NCBI GenBank assembly: GCA_022820675.1
Contig: JAJEFC010000206.1
Coordinates: 1 to 45,951 of the forward strand
Reading direction: 5' to 3'
Length of the DNA: 45,951 nucleotides
Source: Vicinamibacteria bacterium
GTDB lineage: Bacteria > Acidobacteriota > Vicinamibacteria > Vicinamibacterales > UBA8438
The notes under the pieces are model-generated. The model did no database searches and had not been told where the DNA came from. It saw only the letters and a program-made list of their open reading frames with translations. How positions within the stretch are numbered: the first letter of the stretch is position 1; every line of letters begins with the position of its first letter. The position numbers and the translations under genes are program-made. This document shows, one piece after another, positions 1-9,014 of this stretch.

Positions 1-1
1 C

Positions 2-49
2 GACCGCGAGGTCGACCGCGCTTGGCACGGGCACGCCCTCGCCGCGTAA
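2..49 (+). CDS. possible 3' end of a gene entering from the left edge
   Basis: Frame 2 is open from the window edge to a TAA at 47-49 and encodes ...DREVDRAWHGHALAA. Only 15 codons are visible, so neither family nor reality can be judged. After it, 50-208 holds no gene that I can support. Confidence 0.2.
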   Translation, partial: DREVDRAWHGHALAA

Positions 50-208
50 ACCGTCGAGCACCGAGCAACTGAAGCCATCGAAATGCGCTGATCCCAGAAC
101 TTGACTCAACTGTAAAGATCACGCCTGTTCAAGGAATCTAGTGCCTCTCCGCCACTCGCGTACAGGGCAGCGCGACGCAAGAACGGCGCACTTCCGCACG
201 TTCCCGGT

Positions 209-230
209 CGACCATGTCGCGATATGGTCG
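209..230. promoter_or_regulatory. palindromic operator candidate upstream of the export operon
   Basis: The 22 bases are a near-perfect palindrome: arms CGACCAT (209-215) and ATGGTCG (224-230) around a TCGCGA centre, with a single mismatched pair. It ends 10 bases before the extended -10 element at 240-248 and would cover the -35 region of that promoter. This is a typical place for a dimeric repressor or activator. The cognate regulator is not in the window. Confidence 0.45.
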
Positions 231-239
231 CGTTCTACT

Positions 240-248
240 TGCTAGAAT
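240..248 (+). promoter_or_regulatory. extended -10 promoter element of the export operon
   Basis: TGCTAGAAT matches an extended -10 (TG-n-TATAAT). No good -35 is visible, as is usual for extended -10 promoters. The predicted start of transcription is about 20 bases before the ATG at 273. Confidence 0.4.
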
Positions 249-272
249 CGTATTCCTGGAACGGAACCGCAG

Positions 273-1190
273 ATGGGGCGCATGCTCTTCCACACCATGT
301 TTCGCGAAAAGGCGCTGGCCCGGCGCGCCCGGCGGGAGTCCGTCGACGCCAGGCTGCAGGTCACGGCGCCCCACGAGTGGATGCTGGTGTCGGGACTGGG
401 TGCGGCGCTGGTCGTGCTGCTGGCCTATGGCCTGCTCGGGCGGGCGGAGCACGGCCTCTCGGTCGAGACGGTGCTGGTGCGTCCCGGAGACCGCATCGAC
501 GTGGTGGCGGCCGTCTCCGGCGTGGTCGTCGAGGTGCTCTCGGACGTCGGCGACACGGTGGCGGCGGGTCAGCCCGTCGCGCGCGTGCGAACGCCGGAAG
601 CGGAGCGCTGGGGCGCCGTCGTGCGCGGCTTCCGCGAATCGATGGAGAGCGCGGACGCCCCGCGGGGAGCGGCGGCGGCCGAAGCCCTCCGCGCCCTGCT
701 TGCCGCGACGCGCCCCGGGACCGCGCAACGCGGGGCCGACGGCTTCACGACGGAGGACATCACGACCCCCCACGGCGGCGAGCTCGTGACGCTCGCGTTG
801 GTGCCGGGCCGGCGCATCGCGGCCGGCGAGCTCGCGGCCCGCATTCGCGCCGCGTCCGCCGGCACGCCGGAGGCGCTGGGGTTCGTCACCCGCGAGGAGG
901 CCATGCGTCTTGCCCCCGGCATGCAGGTGCAGGTGCGTCTGGCCGTGCCGGGCGCGGGCGCGCCCCGGGTCCTGCCGGCGCGCGTCGAGGAGGTGTCCCC
1001 CCGCGTCGTACCCCCGCCGCCCTGGCTGACCGAGCTCGGGCTCGAGCCGCCGGCACGCGCCCACCTGTTGCGCGCGACGCTGACGGACCCGGGACCGCAG
1101 CCGGTCGTCGACGGCGCCGGCGGCACCCTGCGGATCGTCCTGGGCCACCGTCCCTTCGCCTCCCTGCTCTTCCGGAACGACGACGACTGA
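273..1190 (+). CDS. HlyD-like membrane-fusion protein of NHLP-type peptide export
   Basis: This 305-residue protein has a basic N-terminal stretch, one membrane segment (about residues 37-55) and then a periplasmic part. Around residues 70-105 it carries a biotinyl/lipoyl-like hairpin (VSGVVVEVLSDVGDTVAAGQ), the hallmark of HlyD-family adaptors. The long coiled coil of classic HlyD is nearly absent, as in the short 'NHLM bacteriocin system secretion protein' family. It should link the two inner-membrane ABC transporters encoded next to it to the outer envelope. It is first in a tight three-gene operon: its TGA overlaps the ATG of the next gene (ATGA at 1187-1192 region). A second ATG at 282 is an alternative start, and no strong ribosome binding site decides between them. 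The family assignment rests on length, architecture and neighbours. Confidence 0.82.
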   Translation: MGRMLFHTMFREKALARRARRESVDARLQVTAPHEWMLVSGLGAALVVLLAYGLLGRAEHGLSVETVLVRPGDRIDVVAAVSGVVVEVLSDVGDTVAAGQPVARVRTPEAERWGAVVRGFRESMESADAPRGAAAAEALRALLAATRPGTAQRGADGFTTEDITTPHGGELVTLALVPGRRIAAGELAARIRAASAGTPEALGFVTREEAMRLAPGMQVQVRLAVPGAGAPRVLPARVEEVSPRVVPPPPWLTELGLEPPARAHLLRATLTDPGPQPVVDGAGGTLRIVLGHRPFASLLFRNDDD

Positions 1191-3382
1191 TGGGCCTCTC
1201 GACCGGGTCCGACCGACCGCGGCGCGTCCGCACGCCGACGCTGCTGCAGAACGACCAGACCGAGTGCGGCGCGGCCAGCCTGGGCATCGTGCTCGCGTTC
1301 TTCGGCCGTTGGGTGCCGATGGAGGAGCTGCGCGCCGCCTGCGCCGTGACCCGCGACGGCAGCAACGGCGCCGACATCCTGCAGGCGGCCAGGAAGTTCG
1401 GCCTCGAGGCCCGGGGCTGGCGGCGGGAGCCCCGTCAGCTCCGGTCCATGCGCATGCCGCTCGTCCTGTTCTGGGAGTTCAGCCACTTCCTGGTCCTGGA
1501 GGGCCATGCGCACGGCCGCTACTACGTCAACGACCCCGCCAGCGGGCGCAGGACCGTCGCAGAGGACGAGTTCGACGAGGCGTTCACCGGCGTGGCCGTG
1601 AGCTTCGAGCCGGGGCCGCACTTCGAGCCGGGCGGGCGTCCCCCCGGCATCGTTCGCAGGCTCTGGCCCTGGCTGCGGGACGCCAAGGCGCCTCTGGCCT
1701 TCGCGTTCGCCTGCGGCCTCCTGCTGTCGCTGACGGCGCTGGCCCTGCCGCTGCTGCTCAGCGTGTTCGTCGACTACGTGCTGAGCGGCCGGGAGCCTTC
1801 CTGGGCGGCGGTGCTGACGGCCGGAGCGGCCGCCGCGGGAGGGGTCGTCTACCTGCTCACCTGGCTCCGGGAGCGCTGCCTGCGGCGGCTCTCGGTACGG
1901 CTCTCGATCGCTCGTGCCGACCGCTTCATCGGGCGCCTGTTCAGGCTGCGCACGGAGTTCTTCACCCACCGCTACGCCGGCGATCTGACGGCGCGGATGC
2001 AGTCCATCACCGAGGTCGCCGCCGTGGCGACCAGCCAGTTCGTCGGTGTCGTCATCGAGCTCGTCACCAGTCTCCTGTTCGTGGCGCTGATGTTCGTCTA
2101 CGACCCGCCGCTGGCCGCGGTGGTGGTCGCCCTGGGGGCGGCGAGCGCCCTCCTCACGCGGGCGCTGACCCGCTCGCGGATCGAGGAGAGCCACCGGTTG
2201 CAGCGCGAGGCCGGCCACCTGCAGGGGGCCGGCATGCACGGGTTGCGCACCATCGACACGCTGCAGGCGGTGGGGGCCGAGAACGACTTCTTCGTCCACT
2301 TCACCGGCTTCCAGGCCCGCGAGCTGCTGGCCCGACAGCGCTTCACGGAGCTCGGCCACGTGATGGCGGCGCTGCCGAGCCTGTTCCTGATCGCCGGCAA
2401 CGCCGCCGTCCTCGGCCTGGGCGGCCTGCGCGTGATGTCGGGCGACATGACGCTCGGCGCGATGATGGCCTTCTACGTGCTGGCCGCGAGCTTCCTGCTG
2501 CCGATCGGGCGGTTCGTGCAGTTCGCCGACCTGTTCCAGGTGCTCGAGGGCCACCTGCAGCGCCTCGACGACGTCTTCGACGCGCCCGAGGACGCGGTCC
2601 TGGCCAGGCGCGCCGAGGAGCCGGCCGAGCGGCCGGCGGCGCTCGCGAAGCGGTTGCGCCTGGCGGGCCGGGTGGAGCTGCGGAACGTGACGTTCGGCTA
2701 CAAGGCCACCGAGGAGCCCCTGCTCGAGGACCTGAGCCTGGTCGTCGAGCCCGGCCAGCGCGTGGCCATCGTCGGCCCGAGCGGTTCCGGGAAGTCCACC
2801 CTGGCGTCGCTGGTGGCGGGCATCCACCGGCCCTGGTCCGGCGCGATCCTGTTCGACGGTCAGCCCCTTGCCGAGGTGCCGCGCGATCTGTTGACGGACT
2901 CGGTGTCGCTGGTCGACCAGCACATCTTCCTGTTCGCCGGATCGGTGCGCGACAACCTGAGCATGTGGGATCGGGAAACGCCGGATCAGGCCCTGGTGGC
3001 CGCCGCCGGGGACGCCGACATCCATGCGGAGATCATCGCCCGCCCCGGGGGCTACGACGCCCGCGTGCTGGAGGGCGGGCGCAACTTCAGCGGCGGCCAG
3101 CAGCAGCGTCTCGAAATCGCCAGGGCGCTGGTGTCGAACCCGACCGTCCTGATTCTCGACGAGGCGACCTGCGCCCTCGATCCCCTCGCCGAGCTGCGCA
3201 TCGACGACGCCTTGCGGCGCCGCGGCATCACCTGCCTGATCGTCGCCCATCGCCTGAGCACCATCCGCGACAGCGACCTCATCGTCGTGCTCGACGGCGG
3301 CCGCGAAGCGCAGCGCGGGGCCCATCACGAGCTGATGGCGGACGCCGACGGCCTGTACCGCCAGCTCATGGAGGCGGAGTAG
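1190..3382 (+). CDS. peptidase-containing ABC transporter (PCAT), NHLP export type
   Basis: This 730-residue protein has three parts. The first is an N-terminal C39 peptidase (about 1-140) with the full catalytic set: Cys26 in QTECGAAS, His99 in FSHFLVLEG and Asp115 in VNDP. The second is a six-helix ABC membrane domain (about 165-450). The third is an ATPase with Walker A GPSGSGKST near 530, signature FSGGQQQR near 633, Walker B LILDEA and an H-loop AHRLSTIRD. Such transporters cut the leader after a double glycine and export the core. The precursor at 10222-10494 ends its leader in AVAGG, a suitable substrate. The start codon overlaps the stop of the upstream gene by one base, implying translational coupling. 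Domain identity is clear; pairing with the precursor is inferred from locus and site. Confidence 0.9.
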   Translation: MGLSTGSDRPRRVRTPTLLQNDQTECGAASLGIVLAFFGRWVPMEELRAACAVTRDGSNGADILQAARKFGLEARGWRREPRQLRSMRMPLVLFWEFSHFLVLEGHAHGRYYVNDPASGRRTVAEDEFDEAFTGVAVSFEPGPHFEPGGRPPGIVRRLWPWLRDAKAPLAFAFACGLLLSLTALALPLLLSVFVDYVLSGREPSWAAVLTAGAAAAGGVVYLLTWLRERCLRRLSVRLSIARADRFIGRLFRLRTEFFTHRYAGDLTARMQSITEVAAVATSQFVGVVIELVTSLLFVALMFVYDPPLAAVVVALGAASALLTRALTRSRIEESHRLQREAGHLQGAGMHGLRTIDTLQAVGAENDFFVHFTGFQARELLARQRFTELGHVMAALPSLFLIAGNAAVLGLGGLRVMSGDMTLGAMMAFYVLAASFLLPIGRFVQFADLFQVLEGHLQRLDDVFDAPEDAVLARRAEEPAERPAALAKRLRLAGRVELRNVTFGYKATEEPLLEDLSLVVEPGQRVAIVGPSGSGKSTLASLVAGIHRPWSGAILFDGQPLAEVPRDLLTDSVSLVDQHIFLFAGSVRDNLSMWDRETPDQALVAAAGDADIHAEIIARPGGYDARVLEGGRNFSGGQQQRLEIARALVSNPTVLILDEATCALDPLAELRIDDALRRRGITCLIVAHRLSTIRDSDLIVVLDGGREAQRGAHHELMADADGLYRQLMEAE

Positions 3383-3384
3383 CG

Positions 3385-6351
3385 ATGGCGGACGCCGACG
3401 GGCGAAAGCCCCTCGCCACCGACGGGCGGCGCTCGGATGCCGCCGCCGACGTTGCCGCCGGGCGGCTCGCGGACTTCGCCCTGGCCCACGGCGCGCCGTT
3501 CGCCGGAGGCGGCAACCGGCCCGTTCGCCTCGACGATCCCGATGCCGTGTGGTTCGTCGCCAGCGGTGCGGTCGACGTGTTCGTGGCGCGCGAGCAGGAC
3601 GGCGGTGGATTCGCCGGGTTCAAGCACCTGCTGCGCGCGACGCGCGGCCGGCTGCTGTTCCCGGCCGACGAGGGCCCGAACGTGCTCGTGGCCAAGGGGC
3701 TGCCCGATTCCGAGCTGCGGCGCGTGCCGCGCGACGCCCTCCTGGCCGCGGACGAGGGCGGCGCCGTCGTCGATCAGGTGGACCTGTGGGTGGCCGACAT
3801 CTCGGCCGCCGTGGCTCTGGACGTGACCCATCGGCCCCACACCGAACGCTTTCTCGCCGCGGGCGCCACGGCCGACCTGGCCCCCGGCGCGGTCGTTTCG
3901 AGCAAGGGCGGCGTGGTGTGGACGTCGAGCGGGGACGACGGCCCGGCGTTCCTGGGCACCGAGGAACCCGACGGCGCCGGTCCCGGCTTCGTGCCCGTCG
4001 CGCCCGGCAGTTGGGTCAGCGTGTCCGGCCCGACCCGGCTGCGGGGCGCCTCGTCGCGGGAGCTGCACGGCGCGGGGAGCCTGTCGGCGGCGCTGGCCGA
4101 GTTCCACCGCCTGGCGCTCGCCGCCGACGATCTCAACCGCCGCCTGTTGCTGGCCGACGCCGTCAACCTGCGCGCCGCGCAGACGCAATACCGCCGGGAG
4201 AGCGAGGACGCCGCGCGCCGAAGCCTCTTCGACGTGCTCGATGCGCGCGGCTCCCGACCGGAGGCCGGCGGCGCCGCGCTGCAGGCGGCGTTGGGTGTGA
4301 TCGGCCGCCACGAGGGCATCCGGTTCCGGACGCCGCCTGCCCCGCAGAGCCGCCGGGACGCCCCCGAGACCGGTCCGTCGCTGGACCGCATTCTGACCGC
4401 GTCGGGCGTGCGCGGGCGCGACGTCGCGCTCAGGGAGAGCGATCGCTGGTGGCTGGGCGACAGCGGCGCGATGCTGGCGTTCCGGCGCGAGGACGGCGCT
4501 CCCGTCGCGCTGCTTCCGGGCCGAGCCGGGCGCTACCGCATGGTGGACCCGGCGTCGGGACGGGCCGAGCCGGTGAACGCCGGCCGGGCCGCCTCCCTGC
4601 GGCCGGACGCGGTCTTCTTCTATCAGCCGCTGCCTCACGGCCGGGTGTCCGGCGCCGGCGCCCTGGCCCGGGTCGCGTTCCGCCGGTGGAAGGGCGACGT
4701 GTTCAGGTTCGCGACGGCGGGGCTGCTGGCCGGCCTGGTCATGCTGGCGCCGGCGGTCCTCGTCGGCGTCTTCGTCGATGAGGTGGCGCCGGCGGGGCGC
4801 GTGGGAACGCTGGCCTGGTTGACGGCGGGGATGCTGTTGCTGGCGCTGACGGCGGCCCTGCTCGAGGTGCTCGAAGGCACGGCCCTGATGCGTCTCGAAG
4901 GCCGCGCCGCCGCGCGCACCACGGCGGCGCTCTGGGACCGCCTGCTGGACCTGCCGGCCGCCTTCTTCCGCAACTTCACGGCCGGTGACCTGGCGACGCG
5001 CGCCATGGCGTTCCACGACTTGCGCAATCACCTGTCTGGGGTGGTCATGGGGGCGCTGCTGTCGACCGTCTTCCTGCTGCCGACGTTCGTCCTGCTGTTC
5101 CTCCACGACGCCGCGATGGGCTGGCTGGGCCTTGCCGGCGGCCTCGCCGCGCTGGCCGTCACCGTCACCCTCGGCCTGCGGCAAGTGCCTCATCACCGGC
5201 GGCTGCTCGCGGCGGAGCGCAAGCTGGCCGGCGTGGTGCTGCAGTTGATCGGCGCCGCGCACAAGCTGCGGGTCACGGGAAAGGAATGGACGGCGTTCGC
5301 GCGGTGGGCGCAGGGCTACCGGGAACAGAAGCGCAGCGAGATGAGCGTCGGCGTCCTGAACGAGCACCTGGTGGCGTTCACGGCCGCCGCGCCCCTGCTG
5401 GCCACCGCCGTGCTGTTCGCCGCGGCTCTCGGGAGGGGGCCCGACGCGCTGTCGGCAGGCGCCTTTCTGACCGTTTACGTGGCCTACATGGTGTTCATGT
5501 CGGCCGTTGCCGCGCTCGGCCGCTCGGTGTCGGGGGTGGCGGCCATCGTGCCGGCCGGCGAGCAGGTCGCGCCGATCCTCGAGGCCTCGCCCAAGGGCGC
5601 GGCCGCGGACGCCGCCGCGCCGGAGCTGCGCGGCGAGGTGCGCCTGGACACCGTGAGCTTCCGCTACGCCGAGGACGGCCCGCTGGTGCTGCGCGACGTC
5701 TCCATCGACGTTCGTCCCGGCGAGTTCGTCGCGCTCGTCGGCGGTTCCGGCGCCGGGAAGAGCACCGTGCTGCGCATCCTCCTCGGCCTCGAGAAGCCCT
5801 CGTCCGGCGGGGTGTACTACGACGGTCACGGCGTCGACCGCCTCAACCTGCGCGCCCTGCGTCGACAGATCGGCGTGGTGGTGCAGGACGGCTCGCTGCG
5901 GCCGCGGACCGTGCAGGACAACATCATCGGCATGGCCGCCGACCTGACGCTGGACGACGCGTGGCGCGCCGCCCGCCTCGCCGCCGTCGACCGCGACATC
6001 GGGGCGATGCCGATGGGCATGTTCACGGTCGGCGCCGAGAGCTCGGCGGTGTTCTCCGGCGGGCAGATCCAGCGCATCATGCTGGCGGCCGCGCTGGTGC
6101 GCAGACCGCGCGTGCTGCTGCTCGACGAGGCCACCGGCTGGCTCGACAACCGGACGCAGGCCGAGGTCATGGCGCGAATCGAGCAGCTCGCCGTCACCCG
6201 CATCGTCATCGCGCACCGGCTGTCCACCATCCGCAAGGCCGACCGCATCTACGTGCTCGACGAGGGACGGGTGGCCCAGCACGGGACCTTCGCGGAGCTG
6301 ATCGAGACGCCGGGCGTCTTTCGCGACCTGGCGCGCCGCCAGATGGCCTGA
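3385..6351 (+). CDS. second NHLP-export ABC transporter with N-terminal regulatory-like domain
   Basis: This 988-residue protein begins three bases after the stop of the peptidase-transporter. The first ~430 residues are soluble and contain two cyclic-nucleotide-binding-like beta-roll segments. An ABC membrane domain (about 440-720) and an ATPase domain follow. The ATPase has Walker [10 protein letters not shown] near 787, signature FSGGQIQR near 890, Walker B VLLLDEA and AHRLSTIRK. There is no C39 peptidase, so it would form the non-proteolytic partner of the exporter. The order adaptor, peptidase-ABC, non-peptidase ABC with a long N-terminal region is the standard NHLP export module. Small-molecule binding by the N-terminal domain is inferred only. 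Confidence 0.87.
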   Translation: MADADGRKPLATDGRRSDAAADVAAGRLADFALAHGAPFAGGGNRPVRLDDPDAVWFVASGAVDVFVAREQDGGGFAGFKHLLRATRGRLLFPADEGPNVLVAKGLPDSELRRVPRDALLAADEGGAVVDQVDLWVADISAAVALDVTHRPHTERFLAAGATADLAPGAVVSSKGGVVWTSSGDDGPAFLGTEEPDGAGPGFVPVAPGSWVSVSGPTRLRGASSRELHGAGSLSAALAEFHRLALAADDLNRRLLLADAVNLRAAQTQYRRESEDAARRSLFDVLDARGSRPEAGGAALQAALGVIGRHEGIRFRTPPAPQSRRDAPETGPSLDRILTASGVRGRDVALRESDRWWLGDSGAMLAFRREDGAPVALLPGRAGRYRMVDPASGRAEPVNAGRAASLRPDAVFFYQPLPHGRVSGAGALARVAFRRWKGDVFRFATAGLLAGLVMLAPAVLVGVFVDEVAPAGRVGTLAWLTAGMLLLALTAALLEVLEGTALMRLEGRAAARTTAALWDRLLDLPAAFFRNFTAGDLATRAMAFHDLRNHLSGVVMGALLSTVFLLPTFVLLFLHDAAMGWLGLAGGLAALAVTVTLGLRQVPHHRRLLAAERKLAGVVLQLIGAAHKLRVTGKEWTAFARWAQGYREQKRSEMSVGVLNEHLVAFTAAAPLLATAVLFAAALGRGPDALSAGAFLTVYVAYMVFMSAVAALGRSVSGVAAIVPAGEQVAPILEASPKGAAADAAAPELRGEVRLDTVSFRYAEDGPLVLRDVSIDVRPGEFVALVGGSGAGKSTVLRILLGLEKPSSGGVYYDGHGVDRLNLRALRRQIGVVVQDGSLRPRTVQDNIIGMAADLTLDDAWRAARLAAVDRDIGAMPMGMFTVGAESSAVFSGGQIQRIMLAAALVRRPRVLLLDEATGWLDNRTQAEVMARIEQLAVTRIVIAHRLSTIRKADRIYVLDEGRVAQHGTFAELIETPGVFRDLARRQMA

Positions 6352-6367
6352 CGGCCCGTGGTGGAGG

Positions 6368-7582
6368 CTACCGACGAGCGGCGTCCCGGATGACGCCGGC
6401 GTCGTGCAGCGCCTCGAGCTCCGCGTCGCTCAGGTCCAGCTCGGCGGCGAGCACGTCGTCGGTGTGCTCGCCGAGGCGGGGCGGGCGCTTCATCGCGCCG
6501 CACGATGCCGGCGGCCCCGGCGCGAACCCCAGCATGCGTACCTTGCCGTGCACCGGCAGCTCCAGCTCGTGGATGAAGCCGCGCGCGGCCAGGTGCGGGT
6601 CCCGGTGCAGATCGGCCGTGTCCAGACACGCCGAACAGGGCACGCCGGCGCCGGCGATGGCCTCCATGACCTCGTACTTGGTGCGTTCACCGGTCCAGGC
6701 GCCGACCTCCTCGCGCAGCGCGCCGGCGTTCTGCAGGCGCCAGCGGGGGCTGTAGAAGCGGGGGTCGGCGCGCAGGTCGGCGCGGTCCATGGCCTTGCAC
6801 AGGGCGTCCCAGTGGCCGTCGGTGAGGGGTTGGAGGTAGATGTAGTCGTTGGCGCCGAACGGCCTGCACGGATACAGGCCGGCCGGCGGCAGGCCGTGGG
6901 CGTTGCCGGTGCGCGGCGCCGCCCGCGCGCCCCACCTCGAGCCGACGAAGAAGTGCGAGCGCAGGTAGTAAGTCGCCGCCTCCTGCATCGACAGCTCGAC
7001 CAGTTGCCCTTCACCGGTCCGCTGCCGATGCGCCCAGGCCGCCAGCACCGCCATCGCCGCCTGGAGGCCGGTGCCCGAGTCGGCCATCGTCGGTCCGGGC
7101 ATCAGCGGCGGCCCCGCCGCCTCGCCGTTGACGGAGAACGCCCCCGCCGCCGCCTGCGCGGTCGGATCGACGCTGTGGAAGCCCGCGTAGGGGCCGCCGG
7201 CGCCGAAGCCCTTGATGCGCGCGTAGATCAGCCCCGGGTGGATGGCGCCGAGCGTTTCGTAGCCGATGTCGAACCGCTCGACGACGCCGGGACCGTAGTT
7301 CTCCACGAACACGTCGAACGCCGGCACCAGGCGCAGCAACAGCTCCCGGCCCTGCCGGCGGCCGAGGTCCACCGCCAGGCTGCGCTTGTTGGCGTTCCAG
7401 GCGCAGAAGAAGGCCGAGTAGCCGCTGGAGCCGTCGCGGCCGAAGACGCGGGCCCCGTCGCCCCGCTCCGGCGGCTCCACCTTGACCACGTCCGCGCCGA
7501 ACCACGCCAGCACCTGCGTGCACGACGGGCCGGCCTCGTACTGGGTCATGTCGAGGACCTTCATTCCGTCCAATGCCGGCAT
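6368..7582 (-). CDS. family III CoA-transferase (CaiB/BaiF type), copy 1
   Basis: This 404-residue protein matches the CoA-transferase III family throughout: N-terminal MPALDGMKVLDMTQ, the GADVVKVEPP motif, NANKRS, VENYGPGVVERF and GLIYARIKGFG. The family's catalytic aspartate, which forms acyl-aspartyl anhydrides, is probably Asp168 in TMADSGTG. Such enzymes move CoA between carboxylic acids; the substrate cannot be read from sequence. The ATG at 7582 was chosen because it aligns exactly with the start of the neighbouring paralogue. It converges on the export operon with a 16-base gap. The paralogue ends 25 bases upstream, so the two are probably co-transcribed. Whether they serve peptide maturation or acyl metabolism is unknown. 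Confidence 0.85.
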   Translation of the reverse strand: MPALDGMKVLDMTQYEAGPSCTQVLAWFGADVVKVEPPERGDGARVFGRDGSSGYSAFFCAWNANKRSLAVDLGRRQGRELLLRLVPAFDVFVENYGPGVVERFDIGYETLGAIHPGLIYARIKGFGAGGPYAGFHSVDPTAQAAAGAFSVNGEAAGPPLMPGPTMADSGTGLQAAMAVLAAWAHRQRTGEGQLVELSMQEAATYYLRSHFFVGSRWGARAAPRTGNAHGLPPAGLYPCRPFGANDYIYLQPLTDGHWDALCKAMDRADLRADPRFYSPRWRLQNAGALREEVGAWTGERTKYEVMEAIAGAGVPCSACLDTADLHRDPHLAARGFIHELELPVHGKVRMLGFAPGPPASCGAMKRPPRLGEHTDDVLAAELDLSDAELEALHDAGVIRDAARR

Positions 7583-7607
7583 CTCGGGTCTCCGGGTGGC
7601 GGTCGAG

Positions 7608-8822
7608 TCAGTCGCATCGCTGCGGGCCGCCGATGACCCCGGCGTCTCGCAGCGCATCGAGCTGCCCGTGGTCCAACTCGAGCTCGGCGCCGAGCAGCTC
7701 GTCGGTGTGCTCGCCCAGGCGCGGCGGGCGCTTCACCGGCACGCGGGACCTGGACAGGCGCGGCGCAAAACCCGGAGCGCGCACCTTGCCGTGCACCGGC
7801 AGGTCCAGCTCGTCGATGAAGCCGCGCGCCGCGAGGTGCCGGTCGCGCAGCAGCTCCGCCGTGTCCAGGCAGGCGGCGCACGGCACGCCGGCCGCGCCCA
7901 GCGTCTCCATGGCCTCGCGCTTGGTCCGCGCCCTCGTCCACGAGCTGATCTCCTCGCGCAGCGCGCGATGATTCTGGATGCGCCAGCGCGGGCTGTAGAA
8001 GCGCAGGTCGGCGCGCAGCTCGGGGCGGCCCATGGCCGCGCACAGCGATCCCCAGTGGCTCTCCGTCATCGGCATGAGATAGACGTGGTCGTTGGGGCCG
8101 AACGGCCGGCAGGGATAGAGGTCGCCGGGCGGCACGTCGCCGGCGTTGCCGGTGCGCCGCGCCGCCCGGGCGCCCCAGCGCGAGTTGATGGCGGCCCGCC
8201 CGCGCACGAAGAACGTCATGGCTTCCTGCATCGACAGATCGATCTGCTGCCCCCGGCCGGTGCGCAGCTTCTGCGCCCAGGCCGCCAGCACCGCCACCGC
8301 CGCATGCACGCCGGCGCCGGCATCGCCCATCGATCCCGGCATCGTCGGCGGCCCGTGGGGGTCGCCGTTGATCGAGAACGCGCCCGCCGCCGCCTGCGCG
8401 ATCGGCTGCTGGACCGCGAAGCCGGCATACGGGCCGCGGTTGCCGAAGCCCTTGATGCGCGCGTAGATCAACCCCGGGTTGACCGCGTGCAGCGTCTCGT
8501 AGTCGATGTCGAGCCGCTCCATCACGCCGGGCCCGTAGTTCTCCACGAGGACGTCGAACTTCGCCGCGAGACGCAGGAACAGCGCGTGGCCCCGCTCGTT
8601 GCGGAGGTCGATCGCGACACTGCGCTTGTTGGCGTTCCACGCGCAGAACAGGGGGGCGTACGCCTCGTTGCGGGCGCGGTCGCCGCCCCGCGCGCGGTCC
8701 CCGCGCCCGGGCATCTCGACCTTCACGACGTCGGCGCCCAGCCAGGCCAATGCCTGCGTGCACGCGGGGCCGGCCTCGAACTGCGTCACGTCGAGGACCC
8801 TCATGCCGTCCAGTGCCGGCAA
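7608..8822 (-). CDS. family III CoA-transferase (CaiB/BaiF type), copy 2
   Basis: This is a 404-residue paralogue of the gene just downstream, collinear except for small indels. It shares MPALDGMRVLDVTQ, NANKRS, VENYGPGVMERL, LIYARIKGFG and a C-terminal PVKRPPRLGEHTDELL. The predicted catalytic aspartate is Asp167 in GDAGAG. The pair looks like a local tandem duplication that has since diverged. Family III transferases are often dimers, so a heterodimer is possible, though not shown. The substrate is unknown. The upstream gap to 9015 contains a dispersed repeat rather than an obvious promoter. Confidence 0.85.
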   Translation of the reverse strand: MPALDGMRVLDVTQFEAGPACTQALAWLGADVVKVEMPGRGDRARGGDRARNEAYAPLFCAWNANKRSVAIDLRNERGHALFLRLAAKFDVLVENYGPGVMERLDIDYETLHAVNPGLIYARIKGFGNRGPYAGFAVQQPIAQAAAGAFSINGDPHGPPTMPGSMGDAGAGVHAAVAVLAAWAQKLRTGRGQQIDLSMQEAMTFFVRGRAAINSRWGARAARRTGNAGDVPPGDLYPCRPFGPNDHVYLMPMTESHWGSLCAAMGRPELRADLRFYSPRWRIQNHRALREEISSWTRARTKREAMETLGAAGVPCAACLDTAELLRDRHLAARGFIDELDLPVHGKVRAPGFAPRLSRSRVPVKRPPRLGEHTDELLGAELELDHGQLDALRDAGVIGGPQRCD

Positions 8823-8862
8823 GCTCCACCTCCCCTTCCGTCGGCCGCGCCGCCGTCACCCG

Positions 8863-9001
8863 TCCGTGGTAAAACCCCGCGTCGCACCGAGACGGGCGAG
8901 GCGCCCGGCTGACAAGGCGTGACGAGGGAGCATATCGGCCATTCGACCGAGGAACAAAGCCGTCAGACGGATGCATCGCGGTCGAATGCAGCAGGGCCTT
9001 T
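8863..9001 (+). repeat. dispersed repeat family 1, copy a
   Basis: This stretch matches 16358-16513 on the same strand and 42001-42253 on the other. Shared landmarks are a CCCCGCGT.GCACC start, CTGACaAgGCGTGA near 8909, GGAACAA near 8951 and a TGCATCGC...AATGCAGC end near 8972-8992. In the better preserved copy the middle is bounded by a perfect 10-bp inverted repeat; here the arms are partly decayed. It fills most of the 192-base gap between 8822 and 9015. Confidence 0.6.
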
Positions 9002-9014
9002 CGCCACGAGTCGT

